This document shows, in pieces, positions 43,469 to 51,950 of a stretch of 64,000 nt of DNA. Each line of letters starts with the position of its first letter. The first letter of the stretch is position 1. The position numbers and the translations under genes are program-made. Location of the stretch: positions 1-64,000 of the forward strand of contig JAZNTW010000052.1 in assembly GCA_045591925.1 (NCBI GenBank). Direction: 5' to 3'. The notes below the pieces were generated by a model. It had not been told where the DNA came from and did not search any database. It saw nothing but the letters and a program-made list of their open reading frames with translations. Source of the stretch: Firm-04 sp045591925. Lineage in GTDB: Bacteria; Bacillota; Clostridia; Oscillospirales; Ruminococcaceae.

Positions 43469-45364
43469 ATGAGAAACAAAAAAATCCCTGCCGTTCTGAC
43501 GGCGCTCGCAACCGCAGCCCTCTCGCTCTCGGCAATCACCGGCGTCCATGCCGCCGCAGCCGATGGTGCCGGTGGTTTCACATGGGAAAAAACCAGCGGC
43601 TATCAGGAGGGCACCGACTCAGTCACAAATGAAAACAATCAAACCGTCGTCACATTCACTGACGCAGACAACGGCGACAACACCGCCGGCTTCTGCGCAC
43701 AAAACGGCAGCGGCTGGGACTGGTCGGACTACACGAAGCTTTCCTTTACGCTGGAAAACAACGGCGACGACAGCATCAATTTCGCGCTTGCACTCGGAAC
43801 CGGTGCGGAATGGGCATGGTATCAAGCCACATCCAACACGACCGTTGAAGCTGGCAAATCCGTTGATCTGACCTACTATCTCAACGGCGAGGAGTGGGCG
43901 TTTAACGGAACCGAAGCACCCTCGAAGCCTGCCGACCTCTTTGCAGTTCACCGCATCAATATGATGGTCATGCCCGTTCACGGCGCAGAATCGGTCTCCG
44001 GTTCTGTCACGATATCCGATTTCCAGCTCGGCGGCAGTGCATCGGCTACCATCGAGCCAAAGGACGGCTTCTATGTTGACGGCAGCGTACTCCGCGATGC
44101 CAATCAAAATCCCTTTGTCATGCGCGGTACAAACTATGCCTATACATGGTACAGCTGGGATGGCTTGACCGAAGCAGGCTTCGCTGAAATCGCCAACTAC
44201 GGCGCAAATACGGTTCGTATCGTTCTCGGTGACGGCGACCAGTATACAAAAAATACCGCCGGTGAAATCGCAAATCTCATTCAGCTTTGCGAGAAAAACA
44301 AGCTCATTGCCGTATTTGAGGTTCACGATGTCACGGGCAAGGATGACGCACAAGCACTCTATAACGCCGCAAATTATTTTGCAAAAGACCTTGCCTCCGC
44401 ACTCAAGGGTCATGAGGACACCGTCATTATCAACATTGCAAATGAATGGCAAGGCACCGCCAACGACACTGCATGGCAGGCTGCGTATATCGAAGCGGTC
44501 AAGATCATCCGTGACGCCGGCTTGAAGCATTGCATCATGTGCGATGCAGGCGGCTGGGGACAGTCTGCATCTACGGTCATCAATGGCGGCGCAGCGGTGC
44601 TCGAAGCCGATCCGGAGCACAATACGATGTTTTCCGTCCATATGTACGGCTACGCAGGCGGCTCCAAGACCATGATCAAAACCATCATGGACAGCATGAT
44701 TACCCGTGAGCTTTGCCTTGTCATCGGCGAATTCGGCTATAAGCATTCCGATGGCGATGTGGATGAAGCCTACATCATGGAATATGCGCAGACAAAGGAT
44801 ATCGGCTGGTTATCATGGAGCTGGTACGGCAACGGCAGCCCGGTGGAATATCTTGATATGAGCAACGCAAACGCTGGCGGCACGCTTTCGAGTGAATGGG
44901 GCGAGGTTGTTGTGAACGGCGAATACGGATGGAAAAACACAGCGGAGGTCTGCTCCATTTTCACCGCTGAAAAGCCGCAGACCACGACCGCAACCACAAC
45001 CACCACCGTAACCACCACAACCGCAACCACCTCGATTTCCACCATAGCGACCACGACTTCAACCGCAGCAACCACCGCAACTTCCGTTTCATCTACGTCC
45101 AAATCAACCACAACAACCACGGAAAGCACAACCGCTTCCGGCAGTTCAGCAGAAAAAACGCTCTCCGGCGATGTCAATGAAAGCGGCGTGGTCGATGTAT
45201 CGGATGCAGTTTTGCTGGCAAGATTTGTCGCAGAGGATGCCGCAGCAGAAATCTCCGTAGCTGGCAAGCTGAATGCAGATACCAACCAGAACGGCAAGCC
45301 CGACAGCGAGGATATTATTATCATTCTCAAATATATCGCAAAAATGATTCCGACTCTCGCATGA
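43469..45364 (+). CDS. Secreted GH5 (subfamily 8-like) beta-mannanase with C-terminal dockerin
   Basis: 631 residues from ATG 43469 (GAAGGAG, 8 nt). Signal peptide 1-28. Residues about 33-190 form a beta-sandwich-like module (WDWSDYTKLSFTLENNGDDS, HRINMMVMPV, VTISDFQLGG), probably carbohydrate-binding but of unassigned family. The GH5 domain (about 200-490) has GTNYAYTWY, NTVRIVLGDGDQ, acid/base E326 in IANEWQG and nucleophile E421 in VIGEFGYKH, closely following bacterial GH5_8 mannanases. A Thr-rich linker (about 505-560) leads to a dockerin (567-631: DVNESGVVDVSD, DTNQNGKPDSED). It would cut mannans as a cellulosome component. Confidence 0.92.
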   Translation: MRNKKIPAVLTALATAALSLSAITGVHAAAADGAGGFTWEKTSGYQEGTDSVTNENNQTVVTFTDADNGDNTAGFCAQNGSGWDWSDYTKLSFTLENNGDDSINFALALGTGAEWAWYQATSNTTVEAGKSVDLTYYLNGEEWAFNGTEAPSKPADLFAVHRINMMVMPVHGAESVSGSVTISDFQLGGSASATIEPKDGFYVDGSVLRDANQNPFVMRGTNYAYTWYSWDGLTEAGFAEIANYGANTVRIVLGDGDQYTKNTAGEIANLIQLCEKNKLIAVFEVHDVTGKDDAQALYNAANYFAKDLASALKGHEDTVIINIANEWQGTANDTAWQAAYIEAVKIIRDAGLKHCIMCDAGGWGQSASTVINGGAAVLEADPEHNTMFSVHMYGYAGGSKTMIKTIMDSMITRELCLVIGEFGYKHSDGDVDEAYIMEYAQTKDIGWLSWSWYGNGSPVEYLDMSNANAGGTLSSEWGEVVVNGEYGWKNTAEVCSIFTAEKPQTTTATTTTTVTTTTATTSISTIATTTSTAATTATSVSSTSKSTTTTTESTTASGSSAEKTLSGDVNESGVVDVSDAVLLARFVAEDAAAEISVAGKLNADTNQNGKPDSEDIIIILKYIAKMIPTLA

Positions 45365-45382
45365 TTTCCTCTCTCATTTCAA

Positions 45383-45418
45383 AAACATCCTCCGGCAGCG
45401 AAAACCGGAGGATGTTTT
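45383..45418 (+). terminator. Terminator of the mannanase gene
   Basis: 10-bp stem catcctccgg (45386-45395) with ccggaggatg (45405-45414), followed by TTTTATCTT. Confidence 0.85.
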
Positions 45419-45421
45419 ATC

Positions 45422-45450
45422 TTGACAGATCGCATTCATCGCGGTATAAT
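45422..45450 (+). promoter_or_regulatory. Promoter of tcdA
   Basis: TTGACA (45422-45427), 17-nt spacer, TATAAT (45445-45450), both perfect; it starts directly after the preceding terminator. Confidence 0.85.
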
Positions 45451-45483
45451 CATGATAGCACTTCATCAAAAGGAGAAGATATC

Positions 45484-46203
45484 ATGGAAAATCAGTTTTC
45501 TAGAACCGCATTGCTGTTCGGTGAATCCACCCTGGAAAAGCTGGCTGGCAGCCGTGTCGCAGTTTTCGGCGTGGGCGGCGTTGGCGGCTATGTTGCGGAA
45601 GCACTCGGCAGAAGCGGAATCGGTACACTTGATCTTATCGACAACGACACCGTCAGCCTGACCAATCTGAACCGTCAGATCATTGCGCTGCACAGTACGC
45701 TCGGACAATATAAGGTCGATGTTGCTGCGGCACGTCTGCGCGACATCAACCCGAATATTCATGTCAATGCACACAGATGCTTCTTTTTGCCGGAAACCGC
45801 CGACCAGTTTGATTTTTCAGAATATGATTATGTTGTTGACGCGATTGATACCGTCAAAGGAAAAATCGAAATCATCATGCGCGCAAAGGCTGCCGGCGTT
45901 CCGGTCATCTCCAGCATGGGAGCCGGTAACAAGCTCGACCCCTCCGCAATGCGCCTTGCCGACATTTATCAGACAAAGGTTTGCCCGCTTGCACGCGTCA
46001 TGCGATATGAAATGCGCAAACGTGGCGTGAAGTCGCTCAAGGTCGTCTATTCCGAGGAGCTTCCCGTACCATGCAAGAATGCCGAAAATCCTGCCGAACC
46101 AAGTACAGAACGCCGCAGCATTCCCGGCTCGAATGCCTTTGTTCCATCCGCAGCAGGTCTGCTGATTGCCAGCGCAGTCATCCGTGATCTTGCAGCACAA
46201 TAA
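45484..46203 (+). CDS. tcdA: tRNA threonylcarbamoyladenosine dehydratase (TcdA/CsdL)
   Basis: 239 residues from ATG 45484 (AAAAGGAG, 8 nt). E1-like ATP-binding fold: FGVGGVGGYVAEALGRSGIG at residues 28-47, the LIDNDTVSLTNLNRQ adenylation block and YVVDAIDTVKGKIEI. The distinctive TcdA middle region SSMGAGNKLDPSAMRLADIY is present. It cyclises t6A37 of ANN-decoding tRNAs to ct6A using ATP. Confidence 0.93.
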   Translation: MENQFSRTALLFGESTLEKLAGSRVAVFGVGGVGGYVAEALGRSGIGTLDLIDNDTVSLTNLNRQIIALHSTLGQYKVDVAAARLRDINPNIHVNAHRCFFLPETADQFDFSEYDYVVDAIDTVKGKIEIIMRAKAAGVPVISSMGAGNKLDPSAMRLADIYQTKVCPLARVMRYEMRKRGVKSLKVVYSEELPVPCKNAENPAEPSTERRSIPGSNAFVPSAAGLLIASAVIRDLAAQ

Positions 46204-46224
46204 TCAATATTTTCATATACAACA

Positions 46225-46264
46225 AGAAGGACATGAACCTTTCGGCTCATGTCCTTCTAATTTT
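46225..46264 (+). terminator. Terminator of tcdA
   Basis: 12-bp stem agaaggacatga (46225-46236) with tcatgtccttct (46247-46258), followed by AATTTTAA. The same hairpin could serve the converging xylanase gene weakly. Confidence 0.8.
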
Positions 46265-46341
46265 AAGGATTGGTTTTATTTGCGAATATCACATTCATCT
46301 AAGCGGTAAATGTATCGCAAAATGGAATCTGTTTGCTGAAA

Positions 46342-49062
46342 TTAGAACTTGGTAATCAGCTTTGCGATGTACTGAAGAATCAGAACAAGGTCGTCGCTAT
46401 CCGGAGAACCGTTCTTATTGGTATCAGCATTCAGCTTACCAACAGCAGATACCGTTGCAGCAGAATCTTCTGCATTGAATCTTGCAAGGAGAACTGCGTC
46501 AGAGATATCGATCACGCCACTCTCATTCACGTCACCAAGCAGGGAAGCCTTTTCCGGTGCCTTGGTGGTTGTGGTGGTAGTCTTGGTGGTTGTGGTTGTT
46601 GTGGTCTTGCTTGTAGTAGTGGTAGTGGTGGTTGTGGTGGTTGTGGTCGTAGTAACCTCAGCCGGAACCTCATTTGCAAGAGCAAGGATATCATTGTAGA
46701 ATGACTTCGGCTGGCAGTTGCCATCGAACGGCAGCGGCTTACCGCCGTCTTCGTAGCTGTTTCTCCAGCTTGCGGAGTCGCAGTGACCCCAGAGCGTGAA
46801 GGAGGAAATGCCCTCATGACGCTCCATAGCTGCTCTGAAGATGTCAACAAAGAGGCTTGCGCCTGCGGGATCTGCACAGTTGGTTACGTCGAGCTCAGTG
46901 ATCTGAACGTCGAGGCCGAGGCTGCTGAACTTATCAATGGTGTCAGCATAGGTGTTCCAGCCACTCTGGGTGTTCTTGTGTGCGCTACCGGACTTACCGA
47001 AGTCAGCAGCGTGCATATGGGACTGCATACCGATACCATCAATGTACGGACCTGCTTCCATAACTTTCTTAGCCATGCCGTAGAGGTCGTTGCACTTAGA
47101 GGTGAAGTACTCGTTGTAATCGTTCAGGTAGAGCTTGCAGTCTGCCGGAGCATACTGTCTAGCATACTTAAACGCATTGATAACGAACTCATCGCTCTTG
47201 TAAACAGTCCACCAGTTGGAAAATTCGCCGCCGTCGCCACGGAATCCGCCGCCGTCGTTCTTGAACAGCTCGTTGCAGACGTCGTATGCGTAAACCTTGA
47301 GGTTCGGGTGGTTCTTCTTCAGCCATGCGAAGGTGTTGCGGATCATGCTCTCGAGACGCTTGTTCATACGCTCCTTAGAAACGTAGTTGTTGCCGTCCTT
47401 GAAGATCCATTCCGGAGTCTGGGAATACCAAACGAAAGTATGACCACGGAGACCAATGTTGTTCTGTTCGCAGAAACGGAAGATAGACTCTGCGCCGCTG
47501 AGGTCAACACCGATTTCGTCATTTGCAAGGTTAGAAAGGTTCTGCTTGCAGATGCTGTCCGGCTTCATTTCGTTTTCGCAAGTGATAGAGTTGAAGTTCT
47601 GCTTAATGAAGTTCTGAGCCTGCTGATTGTTTGCGTTCATTGCGTTCAGAGCAGTACCAAGACGGAAGTACGGGCCCATAACATCCTTAAAGCCTGTGCC
47701 GCCCTTGGTGTAGGTGTAATCATTGTTCTGGTGTGCTGCAACGCCGCTGCCGGCAGTTACAGGCGGATTTGTGCCCTGGCTGTTGCCAGTGGTGCCGGTT
47801 GTCGTAATCGTACCACCCTGCGGCTTTGCGCCACTGAGGTCGATATTTGCCTTTGTACCGGAAACTGCACCGGAAATGCTGTCAACATAGAAATCGGGAG
47901 TGCTGCCCGGAGTTTCGATGTAGAGCTGGAGATTCGTTGCGCCGGACGGGATCGTGTAAGAACTATTACCGATTGTTGTCCAAGTGCCGGCGGAACCGGT
48001 TGCAGTTGCGATCTCGTCGTAGTTCTCCTCACCGTTCAGGGAGTACTGGAGAGACATTTTGAACGAGGTGGAGCTTTCCTGCTCCTGCATAACCGCTGCA
48101 TTGAAGCTGTAGCTCTTGCCTGCGCTAAATGCAGCCGGATCAAGCGGAATTGTCGCACCGGTATAATCCTGATCTCTGCCGGTGATCTTGAGGGAGGACT
48201 TGCCCTCTGCATAAGCGCTGGTGTTGGTTGCAACAGTAGCGCCTGCTCTACCTTCAAAATCGCCTGCGCCGCTTTCAAAGCCTTCGTTGAAGTAGTAGCC
48301 GTTTGCATCCGGCTCAACGGGCTCCGGAGGCTCTGTGGTTGGAACTGAGCCGGAAAGTTCGAGCTTGGTAACATTTGCTCTACCGCTGCTCTCCCAGCCT
48401 TCAACGTTCAGAGCGATCTCGGTCAGGTTACCGATCTGCATACCATTCTGACCCCATGCCTTGAAGTGGTCGGTAACGGTGATGGAACCGGAGTTTCTGG
48501 TCTGCTTACGGACACTGAAATACTGCGGGAATGTTCTGGTGTCACCCAGAATGGTCGGGCCGGTGTGCTGGTTAGTGAAGATCTCATACTCAGCGCCGTC
48601 AACCGTAATAGTCTTGCTGTTACCGGTCGGACGCCAGTTTTTCCAGTCCTCGATGATGTAGTACTCAACGAGCGGATCGGTGAACCAACCATAGACGCAA
48701 AGACGGGAGTTACCGCCGTTTGCGGAATAGTCAGCAGCATAGGTGAGAACAGTGTCCTCAATCTGGTCAGCCTTTTTGGTACGGTCGTAGGTTCTGCCGC
48801 GGCGAGCAAGGAAGTTACCACGGGAAACCTGTGCACTCCACTGGGTGTCAAACGTACCGCCGCTACCCAGCGTCATAGAACCGCTACCGCCAGTCGTATC
48901 GATCCAGATCTCGTAGCTGTAACCCTCTGAGTCACCGATATACTGGTTTCTGCCGTTTCCGACAGTGAAACTTTGACCAGCCGCTGCAAACGATGTCATC
49001 GGCAGTATTGACATACCAATAACTACAGCGGAGGTCGCGCAAAAAAGCCTAAATTTTCTCAT
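46342..49062 (-). CDS. Bifunctional secreted xylanase GH11-CBM22-GH10 with C-terminal dockerin
   Basis: 906 residues (GGAGGGG 5 nt before ATG). Signal peptide 1-26. GH11 (about 28-240): nucleophile E133 in DPLVEYYI, acid/base E221 in ALNVEGWESSG. CBM22-like module about 254-402 (YFNEGFESGAGDFEGR, SYSFNAAVMQEQ, FYVDSISG). GH10 (about 455-795): acid/base E598 in AYDVCNELF, nucleophile E723 in VQITELDV, plus LRGHTFVWYSQTPEW. A Thr linker (about 803-838) leads to the dockerin 842-906 (DVNESGVIDISD, DTNKNGSPDSDD). Both active sites look intact; combined they attack xylan by two folds with different subsite needs. R. flavefaciens XynA also joins GH11 and GH10. Confidence 0.95.
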   Translation of the reverse strand: MRKFRLFCATSAVVIGMSILPMTSFAAAGQSFTVGNGRNQYIGDSEGYSYEIWIDTTGGSGSMTLGSGGTFDTQWSAQVSRGNFLARRGRTYDRTKKADQIEDTVLTYAADYSANGGNSRLCVYGWFTDPLVEYYIIEDWKNWRPTGNSKTITVDGAEYEIFTNQHTGPTILGDTRTFPQYFSVRKQTRNSGSITVTDHFKAWGQNGMQIGNLTEIALNVEGWESSGRANVTKLELSGSVPTTEPPEPVEPDANGYYFNEGFESGAGDFEGRAGATVATNTSAYAEGKSSLKITGRDQDYTGATIPLDPAAFSAGKSYSFNAAVMQEQESSTSFKMSLQYSLNGEENYDEIATATGSAGTWTTIGNSSYTIPSGATNLQLYIETPGSTPDFYVDSISGAVSGTKANIDLSGAKPQGGTITTTGTTGNSQGTNPPVTAGSGVAAHQNNDYTYTKGGTGFKDVMGPYFRLGTALNAMNANNQQAQNFIKQNFNSITCENEMKPDSICKQNLSNLANDEIGVDLSGAESIFRFCEQNNIGLRGHTFVWYSQTPEWIFKDGNNYVSKERMNKRLESMIRNTFAWLKKNHPNLKVYAYDVCNELFKNDGGGFRGDGGEFSNWWTVYKSDEFVINAFKYARQYAPADCKLYLNDYNEYFTSKCNDLYGMAKKVMEAGPYIDGIGMQSHMHAADFGKSGSAHKNTQSGWNTYADTIDKFSSLGLDVQITELDVTNCADPAGASLFVDIFRAAMERHEGISSFTLWGHCDSASWRNSYEDGGKPLPFDGNCQPKSFYNDILALANEVPAEVTTTTTTTTTTTTTTSKTTTTTTTKTTTTTTKAPEKASLLGDVNESGVIDISDAVLLARFNAEDSAATVSAVGKLNADTNKNGSPDSDDLVLILQYIAKLITKF

Positions 49063-49093
49063 AATACCCCTCCAAAAGTGTTATGAATACCTC

Positions 49094-49116
49094 ATCACGC
49101 ACTTCCGGCGCGTGAT
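49094..49116 (-). promoter_or_regulatory. Leader hairpin of the xylanase mRNA
   Basis: atcacgc (49094-49100) pairs with gcgtgat (49110-49116) in the 5' leader, about 32 nt upstream of the start codon. No U-tract follows, so it is more likely a stabilising or regulatory hairpin than a terminator. Confidence 0.45.
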
Positions 49117-49443
49117 TCTTCCGTAATTTAAGTTTAGCACAAAAACTTCTACAAGTCTAGAGCATTTTTTGCTGAAATTCAAGAAAACCCTTCAATTATT
49201 GCTAAACATTCGTTTAATCGAAAAGTTGTCTGATTTTTTGATTGATTTTGGCAATTTCGATTGTTATGGTTATGATTTTCGGCGATTTGTTTGTTCAGTA
49301 TGCCGTTTAATATATTACGATATCGTTTTTTCATATGTAAATCTTGCAATTATTGCGATTGACAAATTAAAAATACCTCTCATTCACAGCCGTAAATCGC
49401 AACCAGCGGTGTGCATTATTTTGCACATACAACACCCCGTGCC
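49117..49443. other. AT-rich intergenic stretch
   Basis: About 330 bp between divergent genes. It contains the weak xylanase promoter at 49131-49159. The rest (for example gattgatttt, tatgatttt runs) shows no supported gene, RNA or repeat. Confidence 0.5.
49131..49159 (-). promoter_or_regulatory. Possible promoter of the xylanase gene
   Basis: On the minus strand: TAGACT (49154-49159), 17-nt spacer, TAAACT (49131-49136). It is a weaker match than the other promoters here, which could mean an activator is needed. Confidence 0.4.
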
Positions 49444-49472
49444 TTGACAATCCCATATTTCTTTGTTACAAT
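49444..49472 (+). promoter_or_regulatory. Promoter of the small coiled-coil / sigma-like pair
   Basis: TTGACA (49444-49449), 17-nt spacer, TACAAT (49467-49472). Confidence 0.75.
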
Positions 49473-49547
49473 GAAAGAAAAGAACAAATGTTCTATTTTA
49501 CAAAAATCGGTTCCGGAACATATTACGAAAAACAGGAGGACGCGATT

Positions 49548-49820
49548 ATGAATCAAACATATCAGGAAGCATGGGTGCAAGATCATCCATTTACCACCAT
49601 GCTTCAGCAGTACAATGAAGCTGCCGACCGTCTGAAGGAACGAATTCTCATTCTGAAGCTAGCGCTCAAGGAGATGCAGTGTCATAAGAAAAACACCTTG
49701 GAATCCGCGAACGCCCAAAAGGTTCTGGAGCGCCGTATTGATCTGCTGCGCACCGAATACTACGAAATCACACACACCATCCGCGAAATCGCATTCTATG
49801 CAGCGAGGGAACAGATATGA
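49548..49820 (+). CDS. Small coiled-coil protein of unknown function
   Basis: 90 residues from ATG 49548 (AGGAGG, 8 nt). It is largely helical with heptad-like stretches (ADRLKERILILKLALKEMQ, KVLERRIDLLRTEYYEITHT). No family is recognised. Its stop overlaps the start of the sigma-region-4-like protein (ATGA), so the two are made together; it could be a partner or regulator of that protein. Confidence 0.7.
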   Translation: MNQTYQEAWVQDHPFTTMLQQYNEAADRLKERILILKLALKEMQCHKKNTLESANAQKVLERRIDLLRTEYYEITHTIREIAFYAAREQI

Positions 49821-50128
49821 GCCGTCACCGCAGAGTGTCGTTCGATGTGCTTGCGTTCGATCCGGAGATTGTCGGCAAGCTTTCCGCAGAAGCAGAAGAA
49901 CAGTTGCTCCGCGAGCCGGATGGCGACAGAAAACTCATCAAGGCGCTGCACCATGCGTGGACTGCGTCACTCACACCGATTCAGCGCACCTATATGCACG
50001 AATACTATTTTAATATGAAACCCATGAAGCACATCGCTGCGGAATACGGCGTCAATATCGGAACCATCTCGCGCACGATTACCCGCGGCAAAAATCGTCT
50101 GCACAATGCGCTGCAATTTTATCTTTGA
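49817..50128 (+). CDS. Sigma-70 region 4-like helix-turn-helix protein
   Basis: 103 residues. The C-terminal half (LTPIQRTYMHEYYFNMKPMK, HIAAEYGVNIGTISRTITRG) matches sigma region 4 / phage-type sigma-like HTH proteins; the helix-turn-helix lies at about residues 72-95. There is no region 2, so it cannot melt a promoter as a normal sigma; similar short proteins act in prophage or competence-like control in Firmicutes. The target is unknown. Confidence 0.75.
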   Translation: MSRHRRVSFDVLAFDPEIVGKLSAEAEEQLLREPDGDRKLIKALHHAWTASLTPIQRTYMHEYYFNMKPMKHIAAEYGVNIGTISRTITRGKNRLHNALQFYL

Positions 50129-50136
50129 GCCATTGC

Positions 50137-50165
50137 TTGACATCCGCTGTAAAATACGGTATAAT
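50137..50165 (+). promoter_or_regulatory. Promoter of the 151-residue coiled-coil protein
   Basis: TTGACA (50137-50142), 17-nt spacer, TATAAT (50160-50165), both perfect. Confidence 0.85.
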
Positions 50166-50203
50166 GACATCAAAACACATGACGGGAAGGGGTCGGAACT
50201 GCA

Positions 50204-50659
50204 ATGGATGAGATGTCCATACGGCTATCGGAGCTGGAAGCCGAGACGGAAGAATTGGAAAAGCAGACCGGAAAGCTGTCCGCGCATCAGGAACGGGATC
50301 ATATCACACTCGAAAAGACGGTCACAGCCATTCAGGCACTACATGACACGCAGAAAAAAATACTTGCCGATCAGGAAGAGCTGCGCAGTCTGCTGCATAA
50401 CATTCAGCGGCATCTGGATTCGCTCACCGATCGTGCGGATTCGATTGACCAGACCGCCGATATTCTTGAGGATCGCATCGACGCGCTGATGGATACCACA
50501 AAGGTCTTGTCGAACGATATGGACAATCTCTATGAGGATATGAACATACTTGCTGCCGAAACCCGTAACCGCGGCATCAAGCTGAAAGAGGATGTGCAGC
50601 GTTTCCTATGGGATTCCACCGAATCCAAATATGACGAGGAATCCGATACTATGTGGTAA
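50204..50659 (+). CDS. Cytoplasmic coiled-coil protein of unknown function
   Basis: 151 residues, no signal or membrane helix, acidic, nearly continuous coiled coil (RLSELEAETEELEKQTGKLS, TADILEDRIDALMDTTKVLS). It ends ESDTMW. A start at ATG 50204 gives MDEMSIRL; the second ATG four codons later is also possible. It sits alone with its own perfect promoter and a terminator. The role is unknown. Confidence 0.7.
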   Translation: MDEMSIRLSELEAETEELEKQTGKLSAHQERDHITLEKTVTAIQALHDTQKKILADQEELRSLLHNIQRHLDSLTDRADSIDQTADILEDRIDALMDTTKVLSNDMDNLYEDMNILAAETRNRGIKLKEDVQRFLWDSTESKYDEESDTMW

Positions 50660-50673
50660 TTGCATATATAAGT

Positions 50674-50720
50674 CAACAGCCGTAAAGCAGCGAAAAATCG
50701 CGTGTTTTACGGCTGTTTTT
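50674..50720. terminator. Bidirectional terminator
   Basis: Stem aacagccgtaaa (50675-50686) with tttacggctgtt (50705-50716), followed by TTTT on the plus strand. It also lies just after the stop of the converging DUF815 gene. Confidence 0.8.
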
Positions 50721-50722
50721 CA

Positions 50723-51916
50723 TTATTCTGCCGATTTCAGCTGCTCGATCAGCTGCTTGGCAGCGCGCTGTGAACGACCGCCGCTGCGCTGTGCAAATTC
50801 CTCTGCCGCATGATACAGCGTTGCAGCGTCCGTATGCAGCTCGTATTGCTCCGCCAATGCCTGCACAAAATCAAGATACGCTGCCTGATCCGGACGGCGA
50901 AACCGCACACGAATCCCGAATCTTCCTGCCAGCGCCTGATGCTCCGTTATCACATCCGGCACGGGCGATACCGCATTCGCATCCGCAAAATCCGATGGCT
51001 CAAGATATGGACTGCTGCTTGTCGCGTAAATCAATGTATTGGCAGGACGTTCCGCGACCGAGCCTTCCAGTGCTGCACGCAAAATGCCGAAGCTGTCGTC
51101 ACCGGAAGCAAATGTCAGATCATCCACAAACAATATAAATTTCAATGGATTATCATGAATCCGTTCCATGATCTCCGGCAGCATGGGCAGGTCGGATTTG
51201 GAAATCTGAATCAGGCGCAGGCCCTCTCCGAAATACGCATTGACAATCGCCTTGACGGTTGCAGACTTTCCGGTTCCGGCATCACCGTAAATCAGAACAT
51301 TCTGCGCACATTTTCCATTGATAAACGCAAGCGTATTGGCAAGCACAGCCTGTCGCTCCGCTTCATAGCCCGAAAGCGATGAGAGCTGCACACGATCCGG
51401 ATATTTGACCGGAACGATCTGCTCGTCACGAATCACAAACATCGGATTCGAAGCGTAAATGCCATAGCCGAATTTGCCGATCTCACGCAAACGCGCATGA
51501 TACTCCGCGCCAAAGTCTATATCGGAATTTTTCCACTCCGGCAGAACGCCATAGTAGGATACTTCTTTCTGTAGTTCATGCGGACGAATTCGCGCAAGAC
51601 GCTGCAAAATTGCAAGCTCATTCTGCACACAGGCGGCAAGCATTTCCGCAATTTCATCGCCGCGCGCAACAGCACGGACATAGAAATTATCATCCTCGCA
51701 TATCAACTGAAAGATATACTCCGTCAGATTCATACTGCGCGCATAAAGCCGCGTGATGAACTCCGTATACTGCCGCAGTTGGATCATCGGATCCATGGTT
51801 TCCGTATCGAGCAGCGCACGCAGCGGCAGCATGACGTCATTTGTCAGCAGCTTCCGGAATACGACCAGCGAATTGAGCGCCAGATCAATTTCTTGTAATT
51901 TTTTATTTCTTCCCAT
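50723..51916 (-). CDS. DUF815-family AAA-type ATPase
   Basis: 397 residues. Walker A GDAGTGKS is at residues 211-218, Walker B in FILFVDDLTF near 260, and ANTLIYATSSSPYLEP follows as a sensor-like region. The N-terminal 200 residues are helical. The overall pattern is that of DUF815 proteins, ATPases of unknown role that are widespread in Clostridia. It follows the YhfC-type gene by 34 bp and probably belongs to the end of the ilv transcript. Confidence 0.85.
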   Translation of the reverse strand: MGRNKKLQEIDLALNSLVVFRKLLTNDVMLPLRALLDTETMDPMIQLRQYTEFITRLYARSMNLTEYIFQLICEDDNFYVRAVARGDEIAEMLAACVQNELAILQRLARIRPHELQKEVSYYGVLPEWKNSDIDFGAEYHARLREIGKFGYGIYASNPMFVIRDEQIVPVKYPDRVQLSSLSGYEAERQAVLANTLAFINGKCAQNVLIYGDAGTGKSATVKAIVNAYFGEGLRLIQISKSDLPMLPEIMERIHDNPLKFILFVDDLTFASGDDSFGILRAALEGSVAERPANTLIYATSSSPYLEPSDFADANAVSPVPDVITEHQALAGRFGIRVRFRRPDQAAYLDFVQALAEQYELHTDAATLYHAAEEFAQRSGGRSQRAAKQLIEQLKSAE

Positions 51917-51950
51917 TGTATCTTACCTTTTCAAGACGAATCCGTTTTGA

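Noticed and set aside
46783..48348. A 521-codon open frame antisense to the xylanase
   Set aside because: The sense strand encodes the CBM22 and GH10 domains with correct catalytic residues; the antisense frame is a by-product of codon usage.
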